A stretch of DNA of 64,000 bases from Patiria pectinifera (Eukaryota; Echinodermata; Asteroidea; Valvatida; Asterinidae): assembly GCA_029964075.1 (NCBI GenBank), contig CM057129.1, forward strand, positions 22,311,430 to 22,375,429. Direction: 5' to 3'. Below the pieces are notes generated by a model. That model was not told where the DNA came from, ran no database searches, and saw only the letters and a program-made list of their open reading frames with translations. Numbering within the stretch: the first letter of the stretch is position 1; the number at the start of each line of letters is the position of its first letter. This document shows positions 30,301 through 41,100 of this stretch, piece after piece. The translations under genes and the position numbers were made by a program.

Positions 30301-31303
30301 AAACCCGTTTCATCAATCTTGTGAAACTGTTATTTATTTGCGAACAATTGAGGGCGCTATATCAAAAGACCGGTAAAATTTTCTCTCAAAGTGGATAGCT
30401 TACTGTCCGTCCTGAGATAGATAATGTAGAAATTCCCTGTAAAGTGTAAGGAAAATTATGTGTTTATGACTTTATTACTGGTAAGGTTATTCTCAGTAAT
30501 CATTACAACGTGCTGTGACACGACTGTTTCTTATCAATTGTTTTGCTTAAGACTTTATTTTTTTTTTTCATGTTCAATTCGGACGGAGTCATGGCAGTGC
30601 CCAGTCCAGTGCAATGGACATGATGGATATTTGGTCAGCGCCGGTTTCCGTTTAGTGAACATTATTTTCACGGAAACTGTCTCTCATTGGCTCAGATAAC
30701 GGCTTTCTTTCAGTGAACTTTAGTTTGCCGGTTGTCTTTGATTCGACCAGCAAACTAGCGTTTACTCAAAAGTCAAAGTAAGACTAGTCAGCATGGCCCA
30801 TATGGCACCGTAGGCCTAATCAGATGCATAATGAAAAAGTTTTCCATGGGGGTAAGGGTTTACCAAATTTTCCCCCTGAAATTTCAATTTACCGGATGGC
30901 CATATTATGGTTTAAAGTTAAACCACTGTTCGCATACAGTGCACCGGTGAGCTACATGTAGGTGTGTAGACAGTGCGTTCAGCGCTTTGATCAGATACAA
31001 AGCTATACCCCCCTCCTCCCCCCCCCCCCTAAATTGCATGTAGCTCGAAAGGGCAAAATTTGTCATCAAGAGCACACCGCACGCCCAGCAGTCACGTGTG
31101 AATGGACTTGTAATTCACTTAATTGTGACAGGACTGTGATTGACTTGTGATTGACTTGTGATTGACTTGTGATGGACTCGACTAATAACACTGCCAGACA
31201 TTCAACCGTGATGCTTGTCACATTGGTTTCCCCCATTTTTATTTGTTTCCTGTCCTTTCACCCTGTTCCTGCCCATGTGAACTGACAGCAGCCAGCAGCA
31301 AGG

Positions 31304-34300
31304 ATGCCTAAGAAGTTCCAAGGAGAGAACTCCAAGGCGGCTGTCGCCAAAGCCCGCAAGGCAGCCGTTGAACATGAGAAACAGGCCGCTAGGCAGAAGG
31401 CTGAAGAAGACAGCTACTGGGAGGATGACGACAAACATATCAAGAAGAAACAACAAAGGAAGGTAAAACGGCGATTACAGTTTTGGCTCCAGTTTCTGAT
31501 TTGAGGTCCGAAACTCTGGACTCACCCAACTTATTCTTTAATTTTTGATGGTTCGGCGATAGTATGTCCAGCATCACATCTTCGATTAACACAATACAAA
31601 ACCGTCATTTTTCAACAAACATTGTGATTTCTCACTTCAAAATGGCCAAAGCGGCCTCCAGATATGTCACTTCCGAGTGCAGTGAGACATCGAGCACTAA
31701 GATATTGTACTGAAAGTTTACTAACCGAAAGCGGTGCTTCGACCATTTCGGCATTTCTGATCTGCGCTACGCAGTCTTCGATTGTACGCACAGTGAACGA
31801 CACATTTTCTGTTATTTCAGCGAGCTCAAGGGAAGTCCTCGATTTGGCAGGTGAGCTCTGTTGCTGAGCGCCAGCGCGATGCACGATTATGATAATGATC
31901 ACGCTTGTAAACACATACATGCATTTAATAATAAGGGAATCAAACCAGCTTGAACTGGCACTTTCGAAAAGCTGCGCTAGTTCCCGACTTCCTATTATCG
32001 TTTGAAATGCACATGTATTTACAAACGTGATCCAGTCTACTCATTATCATAATTCGATGCATCGCGCTACGCCCGGTAAACGGAATCGCACTGGGATACG
32101 GGGACCATCGAATGCACGCTAAGTATGTAAAGAAATCGCTAGCTGCTCAAACATTAAACACGATCGGAAATTTAACGTGTTCAAGATCCGTAGGAGCTCT
32201 AAATGAACGGAAAATTTCACTTTTTTCCCGGATCGGTAAACTTCAGTAACCATCTCTTAATTATCGATGTCTACTTGTACCTCAGGTTGCATATCTAGTC
32301 ATGAGAGGCGTTTTGAAGGTGAAATCTGATGTTTTTGTTGGAAAATGTGTTGTTTGGTATTGTGTTGTCGAATGTTGTATTAGCTTGACCTTACTATCGC
32401 CAGACCATGTCCAAACAAGTTAACTTTGGAGGAGGATACTGGACAGCGGACCCTTCCTGCTTGTCAATCAAGCAGTGCGCATTTACCAATTAGATCAAGA
32501 TTTTTGATCATGTGTCCGTAATAGCTCAGTGAAACTCAGTCACAACCACTGTGAGAAAAAAAAACACAAACAAAAGGGGCTTATTTAACACTTTAATTTC
32601 ACAAACATTTTGGAAATGTGTTGTGTTGACCCTGGTCACAAGGTAAACAGAATCTGTCCACTGAGAGCATAGCACAAAGAAAATGTGGCCTCGGTTAGGC
32701 CAAAAAAAAAAATATTCGGTCTCTGGTCAGACCAAAGTTCCGAAATTGATGCGGCCACCCGTTTTTTTTGGGTTTTTTTCTTTTTCTTTTTTTTCTTCAA
32801 GCTTGGATTGTACAGACAAGGTGGGTACTATTTTGCTTTTTTGGTGTCCTCATGTACATTGGTGTCCTCCATAATTTGCCTTGGTGCAATTTCCCATTCC
32901 TTGGTGCTCTTTGGTAAAAAAAATTGAGGAGGTGCGGAAATAGAGGGCGCTGTTGGAGCTACCGCGGAACATTTTGGAAAAAAAAAAGATCGACGCGCAT
33001 GATTAAAATCGACGCGCGCGCTGACCAGAGACCGACTTAATTTTTTTTTTTGGCCTTACAAAGGAATTCTCGCACTTTGTCAAGCCCAGATCCCCTGTAC
33101 TTGTTTCATCACAAAACTTATCATTGATTCCCAAAAATGTCTGTCGTAGGAAAACAAAGAAAAGAAGCGCGAGGAGCAGACCTCCAAGAAGCAGGAAGCT
33201 CGTCGTCTTCTGGAGGAAGAAGAGGAGATGATCAAAGCCTCCGCCAAGATGGTCAAGCCCAGCAAGCTGACCAGAGCCCAGATACAGGCTGACCGGGAAA
33301 TAGTAGCTGCTGCAGAAGGTAGGACCAGGGAAAGCCTTCGTGCTTGGGAGGGCTGGGGAGGGAGATGGGGGAGAGGGTTGATTTCTTGGAGAAACAAGCC
33401 GTTCGATATACCTTCCACAAAGTCTAGCAAGCTGACCAAACCTCTCACCAAAAAGTTCAAGCCATCAAGCTGACATAACCAGGTACAGGCTGACGTACGA
33501 AGAGAGAGTAGCCACTAAAGAAGGAGGTAGAACCAGGGCAGGCCTGTATGCTGGGAGGGGGTTAAGGGGGAAGAGGTTTGCTTCCTGGGGAGGAAGAATC
33601 AGAGGCCAAAGCCTCTACCCAGATGGTCAAGCTCAGCAAGCTGACCAGAGCCTGGATTCAGGCTGACCAAGGGAGAGTAGCAGCTGCTGAAGGTAGGACC
33701 AGGGCAGAACTGTGCGCTGGGGAGTGTGGGGGAAGGGAGATGGGGAAGGGGTTGCCTTCCTGGAGGAAGAAGCTATGGTCAAAGCCTCCAATAAGGTAGT
33801 CAAGCTCAGCAAGCTGACCAGAGCTTAGATACAGGCTGACCAAGAGAGAGTAGCCGCTGCTGAAGGTAGGACCAGGACAGAACTGTGCGCTGGGGAGTGT
33901 GGGGGAAGGGAGATGGGGAAGGGGTTGCCTTCCTGGAGGAAAAAGCTAGTCAAAGCCTCCAATAAGGTAGTCAAGCTCAGCAAGCTGACCAGAGCTCAGA
34001 TACAGGCTGACCAAGAGAGAGTAGCCGCTGCAGAAGGTAGCACCAGTACAGGCTTGTGCACTGGGGGAGGGGGAAGGGAAGGGGAAGGGCTAGGTGGTTG
34101 TTTTCTGGAGGAAGAAGAAGTGGCGGTTAAAGCCTCGATCATGACATTTAAGCCAAGCAAATTGACCAGCTCCACAAAATTGACTAGAATGGAAGAATTA
34201 CTTGTTCAATGAGGCCAAAAAAAAAGAAGTTCTGCTTCTGATTACGTGGCATTTGAAAAAAGGGTAGGTACATGTAGGTCGGGAATTTTTATTTGGCCAT

Positions 34301-36032
34301 TTTTTTTGGTACAATTATATGGAGGTGTCTGAGTGTAGTAAAGGGTAAAAGGTAGTAATTGAGGGTTTTCAGGGTTTTTCCCCTCATTTTTCTTAAAACA
34401 AATTAGGATAGGGGCTGTCAAATTAGGGTAGGTAGGGTAACTTGAAGCAGAAGTGGGTTTTTTTGGCCTAAATGCTTCAATATTCCTAATTTCTTAAATT
34501 GAATTAGAATTTCTTTCAACAGTAACACTCATGATTCATTGATGCCAAATTATTCATCATCTGCACACCTGTGAAACTTAAGTACTAAAATCCAGGTGGT
34601 TCCACCAAAAACAAAATCACTTGGTACTTTTTTCAGCCGAAGAGAGAAAGAAGCAAGAGCCCACCACCCACCTAGACACTCCGCTGGAGGAGAACCCTAA
34701 TTTGGTGTTGGCTGAGCAAGCAGCAGCTGGCGTTACTGTTGGCAGGAATGTGGAAGAGGCCATCAGTGCACTCAGGTCAGTGGAGAAGAGAACAAAATTG
34801 GTCTTAAGTAAGATTTGAGGCTTTGCATGGTGGAGATGCTAAATAATGAAAGGTTTGCGGAAACACCATGTGCGAATAATTTCTCAACTAAGAGAATGGT
34901 TCTGAAAAGAACCAGAGGTATAAACTCGACGTTCCGGTCAGTATGCTCTGATCGTCTTCAGGAGAGTGCCTAAACTCTAAGAAAGTAAACACTTAAGTAG
35001 CATTGGTCTTATGGTTACTGTGGCCAATATGCAGTATCACATTTCATATTAACATTTCATATTAATAATAGGAGCACATTGGAAATGAAAGGATTATTTT
35101 GGGAAGGTGTGGACGTAATAATTACAGTGAACGTGGAAACTCGTAATGCACGTTGGAAATAAAAACACCAAGTACACGATATAAATCCATTACCTGCTAA
35201 TTGCGCTATCAAATCAGGACACAGGAAGCAAGTTCCCATATCCCAGGATTTACTATTGGAAACGAGCGAAATTGATAATAAAATAAGCCGTGGGGATGAG
35301 ATTGCCGGGTACCTGTTAAAGAGGCCAACCCCAAAATTCAAATATCGGAAGTTGCTGTTCAAATTGTTCATAAAAGTGCACACAATAATACTTTACATCA
35401 TGCGTCAATGCAGCAAGATACAAGGGTGTACAGTGCAGCAAGATACAAGGGTGTACAGTGCAGGCTCAAGGATTTGCAATTTCAAAATGTCCATAAACAT
35501 GAAATCTGTAGCTTGGTTGTTATTTTCAAAATTCCACACAAGTGGCATTCAAAACCTTTCTTTTTTATTGTCCGAGAAGTTACTAAGTGATTTGTAAAAT
35601 TGGTTACGGGTACCCGAGTCCATAATCTGGAACCAGTTCCTGACATCAACGGTCGGGTACTCAGTACCCGGTTCAGATAACATCCCTAATACAATCGACG
35701 TACGGAGATAAAGTTGTGCACAACTTATCCCGGATGTAACAAATGACTCCTTAAAATACCTGTAAGACTCACTTTGTGAGATCTTGTCACAAATCGTAAC
35801 CACACCTTATTTCATTCTCGCTTCCAGTGTCAATGATCCCGCCTTGGACAAACATCCCGAGAAGCGAGTCAAGGCCGCCTACAAGGCCTTCGAGGATATC
35901 AACCTCCCACGACTGAAAGCCGAAAACCCCAACCTCCGAATGTCGCAACTCAAGCAGATGCTCAAGAAGGACTGGGCCCGATCCCCGGACAATCCGCTAA
36001 ACCAAAGAACGGCAGTTTACAATGACAAATGA
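31304..36032 (+). CDS. CCDC124: Coiled-coil domain-containing protein 124 (ribosome-binding, Lso2-like)
   Basis: Small basic ribosome-associated protein; the yeast relative Lso2 and human CCDC124 bind the decoding and GTPase centres of idle ribosomes, and human CCDC124 is also seen at the midbody. Exons: 31304-31462, 33150-33318, 34637-34775 and 35828-36032. Total 672 nt, 223 codons plus TGA, the same length as human. The start MPKKFQGENSKAAVAKARKA is the family N-terminus; then YWEDDDKH, a Lys/Glu-rich helix, KLTRAQIQAD, PLEENPN, EEAISALS, DKHPEKRVKAAYKAFEDINL and the conserved C-terminus RMSQLKQMLKKDWARSPDNP. All junctions are GT-AG and in frame. Oddity: the intron after exon 2 holds several tandem copies of the second half of exon 2. 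Confidence 0.96.
31876..32065. repeat. Inverted repeat, arms about 55-60 bp
   Basis: AGCGCGATGCACGATTATGA at 31876 is mirrored by the region ending ATCGCGCT at about 32065; inside the arms GATCACGCTTGTAAACACAT is mirrored by ATTTACAAACGTGATC. The right arm has a small insertion. Likely a remnant foldback or MITE. Confidence 0.6.
32698..33055. mobile_element. MITE, TWA-GGCC-A(n) terminus, copy A3
   Basis: Perfect TTA target duplication (32695-32697 and 33056-33058), GGCC at both ends, A/T tracts, then GGTCTCTGGTC and the inverted GACCAGAGACC. The interior is unrelated to copies A1/A2 and A4/A5. 358 bp, no ORF. Confidence 0.85.
33415..34200 (+). repeat. Decayed tandem copies of half of CCDC124 exon 2
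   Basis: The source is the second half of exon 2 plus its donor and about 60 bp of intron. Copies recur at about 171-bp spacing, tracked by the CTGACCAGAG landmark: 33267 (real exon), 33470 (altered), 33641, 33813, 33983 and about 34165 (partial). Copies at 33641, 33813 and 33983 keep the GAAGGTAG donor context. The 33813 copy has an in-frame TAG (ACCAGAGCTTAG) while the 33983 copy does not. The two middle copies are almost identical. They lack the first half of exon 2, so they are not complete exons. Confidence 0.85.
34213..34468. mobile_element. MITE, TWA-GGCC-A(n) terminus, copy A4
   Basis: Begins GGCC-A(n) (34213) and ends T(n)-GGCC (34468), flanked by TGA and TAA (imperfect 3-bp duplication). 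Second inverted layer TTCTGCTTCTGATTAC / GTAACTTGAAGCAGAA. The interior matches the copy at 3422-3701. In CCDC124 intron 2. Confidence 0.8.
35407..35461 (+). repeat. 25-bp tandem duplication
   Basis: GCAGCAAGATACAAGGGTGT followed by ACAGT occurs twice head to tail in CCDC124 intron 3. Confidence 0.85.
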
Positions 36033-36197
36033 GAATGTTGCCTAAATATGGGACGCTGGTGGTGGACTATGGACAAGAAGTGTGATGACAGGAAGATTGC
36101 ATTCAGAAAAACCTGAGGAATATTCTATGGTTGCAGAGACTTCATCAAGTACAAGCAGACTGCGTTGATTTCTTGGCAACTTCAAGACTGTACCCAC

Positions 36198-36350
36198 TTT
36201 AAAGGCACGTGGGAACATTTGCAATTACCCGGAAACGTACCTACTGATAGAAACTCCTTGCTTAAAGTGAAGATAAGACTGGTACCAAAAACCCTGTGAA
36301 ATTATTCTGCCTGAGATGGTATCATTGAGAAGAAACCAATCATTGCAGGT
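36198..36350. mobile_element. B3-type MITE fragment in CCDC124 3' region
   Basis: Begins TTTAAAGGCACG and includes CCCTGTGAAATTATTCTGCC, matching CCCTGTGAAATTATTCTTTC in the full element at 42593-43145. The other end is not found. Confidence 0.5.
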
Positions 36351-36626
36351 GGTTTAAGAAAGTGTGTCCGTGGGCACATTTTTTTTTACCTGCGTTAGCA
36401 ACGGAATCCAGTTACGAGACCCTAAAGATTGGGCATACATTTTCTCTGTTTTATCAAAATGTCAGTATCCACTGAGATGAAGCTTCAACAAGTTAGTTAA
36501 ATATGCATCGTTCTTAAAAAGCAAATGATCCTATGTACTTTTAACATATTAATCTCTGTACTACATTGTACTACATTGTATTACATTGTATTTATTCCCT
36601 GGTGAATACATAAAGATAATACAGTG

Positions 36627-36703
36627 CATGGGCAGTTTGGGGTGCTTAGGGCAGTTTGAGGCGCTTAGGGCAGTTTGGGGCGCTTAGGGCAGTTTGGGGC
36701 AGT
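36627..36703 (+). repeat. 20-bp minisatellite
   Basis: About four units of GGGCAGTTTGGGGCGCTTA with minor changes. Confidence 0.9.
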
Positions 36704-38136
36704 ACCGCTCATCTCAGAAGGAACCTTTTTCTCAACAAGAAATTAATTTAATTCATAGAATTGACAATCTCAAAAGGAACTATTCAAGCTTTCACCGAAC
36801 TCTCCCTGATGCTTTCACATACAGAAGCAAAGCTTTCCTCTCCATTTGCTGCAAATGGTGGTTCAAATATTTATCAGGATTGCTCCTAATTTACCATTCA
36901 ATTTAAAATATTGTTCCTGTCACTATTCAAGGCAAACAACACGATCTCAGAGCTGCCAACTCTCCCTGATTCTGCAGAAAGTTCCCTGAAAATAAACTGA
37001 TCTTTCCATGTTCTGATGAACAAATTTGAAAATCTCCCTGATTATGGAAACTTTTTCCCTGTTATATTGAATGTAATTCTAAATATGTCCCTGATAGTTG
37101 TACAAAATCTCTCTGATTGCAAGATGCAAATGTTGGCAGCTCTGCGATCTGCCTGATGTCATAGATGTTTTAATTTTAAACACTGATCATCTCCAAGCTT
37201 CTACTCATCTATTGAGCAGACAAAAAATCTTTCAGTCTTACAAGTTTGCATCTCTTTGAAATCGGGCCCTACTTTATTATGCGATTGTGTACTATTAGTC
37301 CAAAGGTAAATTGTATGGTTGAACATTGGTTGCTTCTTGCACGTACCGATTGTGGTTCGAAAATCCCGAAATCCTTTATTTTCAAGAGAAATGAAATACA
37401 TGTAGCATTGCAGGGAACCCTGAGGCAGATTGCTGTCAAATGAATTCTTGAAACCCCATCGGGCTATGTGTAAGACATTAAATGTCATTTATCGATAAAA
37501 AGAGTTGGATTTGTTTTGTTACTTGTCCCCTCTGCTCCCACTCCACAAAAAGCAAATTCGTGCAAATTTTTGGCTCACCATCCCACTTTTTAATCTTGAA
37601 ATGTGTCTTCAGCTTATCAGATGACTATATCAATACATGTTTATTACTTTACAACAAACTGGAATCGTCATTGCACATACTATGTTAACATGATTTCAAC
37701 TTGTGTTTCATACTAACTATTGAAATTTTGAGACGCGTATTTTTCATTTCATTTTCAATTTCTCGGTATCTGAAATACTCATAATAGTCGTCAACAGAGG
37801 GCGCTCTTTTATAAACAACCAGCATCAGATGCACGTGGTAAATCACGTGTGTAAATTATATGCGCGGCAGCCCCGCCACAAAACTTGATGCGGTACAAAG
37901 TTCGAATCGTAAGGGGATGTTCTGTAAATGCGTGTGTACATTTGTCAGATCTAGCACAACGGGCCGTAATTACCGAGAGAGAGGTGAAGTAACACAGACG
38001 TAGCACCCGATGTGAGGAAAATGTGAAGGTTGTTTCCTCCTGAAAGGCTGGAATCATCATAATACGGTGGATATTTTGCCCGGGTTTCTAACTTATAGTT
38101 ATAAACTCCTCGAACGCCACGTGACGCGACCCGACC

Positions 38137-38156
38137 ATGGATCAGAATATTTCAGC
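38137..38156 (+). CDS. STRA6: Proposed first coding exon of STRA6
   Basis: ATGGATCAGAATATTTCAGC directly followed by gtaagt; encodes MDQNIS plus two bases of Ala. The phase fits both 39680 and 39335. It follows GC-rich promoter-like sequence with E-boxes. Supported only by splice signal and phase, as the N-terminus is not conserved enough to prove it. Confidence 0.5.
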
Positions 38157-41100
38157 GTAAGTCATCTGTTCTTATGGAAAAGGGCTACAGGGTATATGAA
38201 AATAGTGAGTAAAGACTGTACGCCTGCAATGCTATGAAAATTACATCCCAATCCCATTTTTTTCAAGCATGCATGTGTGTGTCAAGGTCGCTTAATTAAT
38301 TAGGCCTAATGCAATCTAATCGGTGTGAGTTCAAAACTGTTCAATGTGAAATTACATGATTGTATTATGTACATTGTTTCATGTTTGTGTATACAAATGG
38401 CCCCACTAGTGTGGCAACGTTATTGCTGCGCTGTATCCTTCGTCACACAGCGTGCAAACCAACCTACTGATACTGACTAAAATGGCTGAGGAGAGTGTCA
38501 TTTTTTTGCCGCACGAAACTTCACTAATGGTTGGGGCAATTCTTCATCAATTTAATTTGCTTGGACGAAATCCACTTGCTTTCGAAGTCATCAAAGTCTT
38601 CAAAGTCATCTGTTACAAATTGGTCCAAAACTTGAAAACCCCTGTTGGATTTGAACCCCCAACTGTGGGATGATTAGTTGCAGTGTCGTGAACCAGTTGA
38701 GGCTTGACGCAGCTTGTTTCTTCCAAAGCGAGATCTTAAAACCACGGGCCTATGTCCGTCGCAGTTATGTCAAAACTTTGCAAGGCCACCTTGGGATCCA
38801 CTAGTGATCGAGAATCAAATTGAATGTCTAGACAACTCGACCATTGAGACAAGTGACTCGGGACAGCTCGACTGTTGAGACAACTCAACTCGACTCAGCA
38901 CTACTCAACATTTGAGACAACATAATCACATTTCATTATCCGAATCCTACCCGATCTCTTATGTCCGGTGTCCGCCCATCCCAAGTGCCAATGAATGGGA
39001 TAGCACCATCAATTACCCAAACTAAAATAAGATCCGACCGAGCCAAGCAGGCTACCCCCAACCCATACCCACCACCCGCGGCTGGACACGGCTACAAAAT
39101 TCCCACGGCAAAAAAGAAACTGTACCCGAGCACCAAATGCCCCCCACCCCCCCTTCTCTCTCTCAGCCTTTCTCTTTCAGTTCGGAAAACTCTAAATGGA
39201 AAACGGAAAACACAAAATGGGAGTCCAAGCCAAGCCAAACCCAATTTAAGTCAAATACCAATTGCCCCCCCCCCCCCAACAGCAAAAGCCATACATGTGT
39301 AGTTTTGTATTTTTATGATAGTGGGACCCTCTAGTTGGTACTATGTCCCCCAACACTCAGGGCTGGCGACGGACCTGAACAGGCCATACACAATGGCCAA
39401 GTTCAAGCACAACACACGGTCCACCTCCATAGACTTCTCGGACTTTGTGTGTGTGTACAAAAAAAACGGGGGATTAGCATGTTAAGACGTCATCCGGAGT
39501 CGAGGCACGCTTGACATTTTAACCTGTCAGCCGTGCCTATGTATAGAAACAGCCATATTGTTTTAATATGTCATCCCACACGAAGTGGTTAAGAATCAAA
39601 AGATTAAGGTGTCCTAAAAAGTCCACAATTGCTAAAGGAAGACCATTAACCATTTTTCTTCTTTTTTTCCATATGTTAGGGGAAACCAGACTTGTATCAT
39701 AGCCACGTACAGAGGTTTTCTTGTTCATGGCTCCTTCCCCTTTGCTGTAAGTACTATTCATTTAACCAGATATCTTGTGAATTTCTGTATTTTCATTCTA
39801 GCCTTTCAATGGGGAAATTGTTAAAATGTAGAACTTGTCAGTTTTCCTATGTGGCTCGTTCATGGTGATATAAGGGAAAGAATTCCATACATGGACATCA
39901 CTAATTTTTCCCAGCAGTGACCTATCAGCCATCAGAAAGCGATGACGTGTCCTAAAAAGTCAAATTTAGCAGGGAAAAGTGCAGAAGTGTTTACTGAGAA
40001 AACACTTGGAATTGTTCAGACCAGTCTCATAGGGTTTGTGCACAGGGTGTCAAGTGATGTCCAGGTAAGGAACTCTTTCCAAAATATAAGCAATTGTTGC
40101 GGCTTCAAGCTCAGTCTTCTTCAACACTTATCAATTAGTCATGTTACAGTGTGTCTGAATAAGTTAATTATTAATTGTCTACATGCAGAATTTCAACAGA
40201 AACTTGATCAGATTAGATAATTCGAAGAATTAAACATACGTTATTAGATATGCTTTAGTTTTCAGGTCTTGCATGGAATAAGGCTAGCAAGTACACATAA
40301 GCAAATTACATATTAAATCAACAAAACTAAAACTTTAATTCTCTTGAACCTAAAAGAGGCTTCTTTTTTTTTTACAAAGCAGATCGCAGCTGGGCATTAA
40401 ACAGATTATTGGTTTCCTTTGTTTTGTTAAAATTTTGTTTTGTTTTGTGTTGGTTTTGGTGTTAGTGTTTAGCTTTGTTTTGTTTTGTTTTTAAGGGAAT
40501 ATAAATATGTCACCAGAATTGGGCGATTGAAAGAGTTGAAGACCAAGGCTAACATTAATTTTGTTTCCAAATTAGCCGTAACTTCTTAAAACAGATTCTA
40601 AACTTGCATACATACCTATAATTTTGCTGGAAGGACATGAAAAACGAAATATATTGCAAGTTATTGATTTAAAAAAAAATAATAATAAAAGGAAGGGGCC
40701 GGGTAAAAAGGGAACTGGCGGGGACGAGGAACTGGTTTATTTTTTTACTTGGCCTAATAACCCAAACCATTGGACAGATAAGCTAAAACTTCCCCTTTTG
40801 AATCGAAAGTCAAATGACCTTAAAGGGACACTAGGTCCTGAAATCCCCGAAAATTTTATGTTTTGGATTGTTTACTTAGCCTATTTCAAACATCTGGTTG
40901 AAAGGAAACCAACCTAATGTCTTACTGTTCCCGAGAAAAACGGGGGGAAAAAACGATTGTTTACATCGGACATGATGGAGTACGAATAAGTTTTTCGTGT
41001 CGTTCTCAGTGTACGATATACACGTTGTGCGTCTCGGGAACAGCGGTGACCAATCACCAAAGGAAAAAATAATGGTTTCTTCAACGTCCGCAAAAGGCGA

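Larger units (their letters stand above)
28562..31303. other. Divergent intergenic region PTS / CCDC124
   Basis: PTS runs left and CCDC124 runs right from this 2.7-kb space. Most of it (28686-30300) is the foldback-like structure described separately. Between 30301 and 31303 lie the presumed CCDC124 promoter and 5' UTR; a pyrimidine-rich tract ending ctgacag just before 31288 suggests the ATG exon is preceded by a 5' UTR intron. A decayed copy of the 8072-8520 family end is at about 31085-31195. Confidence 0.6.
31463..33149 (+). other. CCDC124 intron 1
   Basis: Contains an inverted repeat pair (31876-31930 and about 32005-32065), an unexplained open frame on the minus strand (31612-31920, hydrophobic start then a polar segment) and MITE A3 at 32698-33055. 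Confidence 0.55.
36033..38136 (+). other. CCDC124 3' UTR and STRA6 5' region
   Basis: Contains a B-type MITE fragment (36198-36350), a 12-bp repeat (TACTACATTGTA, about 36550-36590), a 20-bp minisatellite (36627-36703) and, from about 37790, GC-richer sequence with E-box CACGTG motifs (37831, 37843, 38118) just upstream of the proposed STRA6 first exon. No further gene recognised. Confidence 0.55.

Noticed and set aside
34905-34965. Text resembling the CTGAAGA ... GAACGTCGA phrase seen near Penelope-like or hammerhead-bearing repeats (minus strand).
   Set aside because: The catalytic core pattern is incomplete (CTGAAGA and GGAAC rather than CTGATGA and GAAAC), and no GIY-YIG or RT frame is nearby.
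38796-38814. GGATCCACTAGT, as in common cloning-vector polylinkers.
   Set aside because: Only about 13 bases match and the flanks do not resemble vector, so chance is the simpler reading.
38961-39334. Pro/Ser/Asn-rich frames.
   Set aside because: Low-complexity C- and A-rich DNA; no domain, no splice logic.
39942-40063. Frame MTCPKKSNLAGKSAEVFTEK ending at a good gtaagg donor, as a STRA6 N-terminal exon.
   Set aside because: It is not hydrophobic enough for the first half of the helix, and the 39680-39746 exon fits phase, helix and Cys-Gly spacing better.
40624-40917. 97-codon Lys-rich frame.
   Set aside because: Its second half lies in MITE B2 and the first half is A-rich; no coding character.
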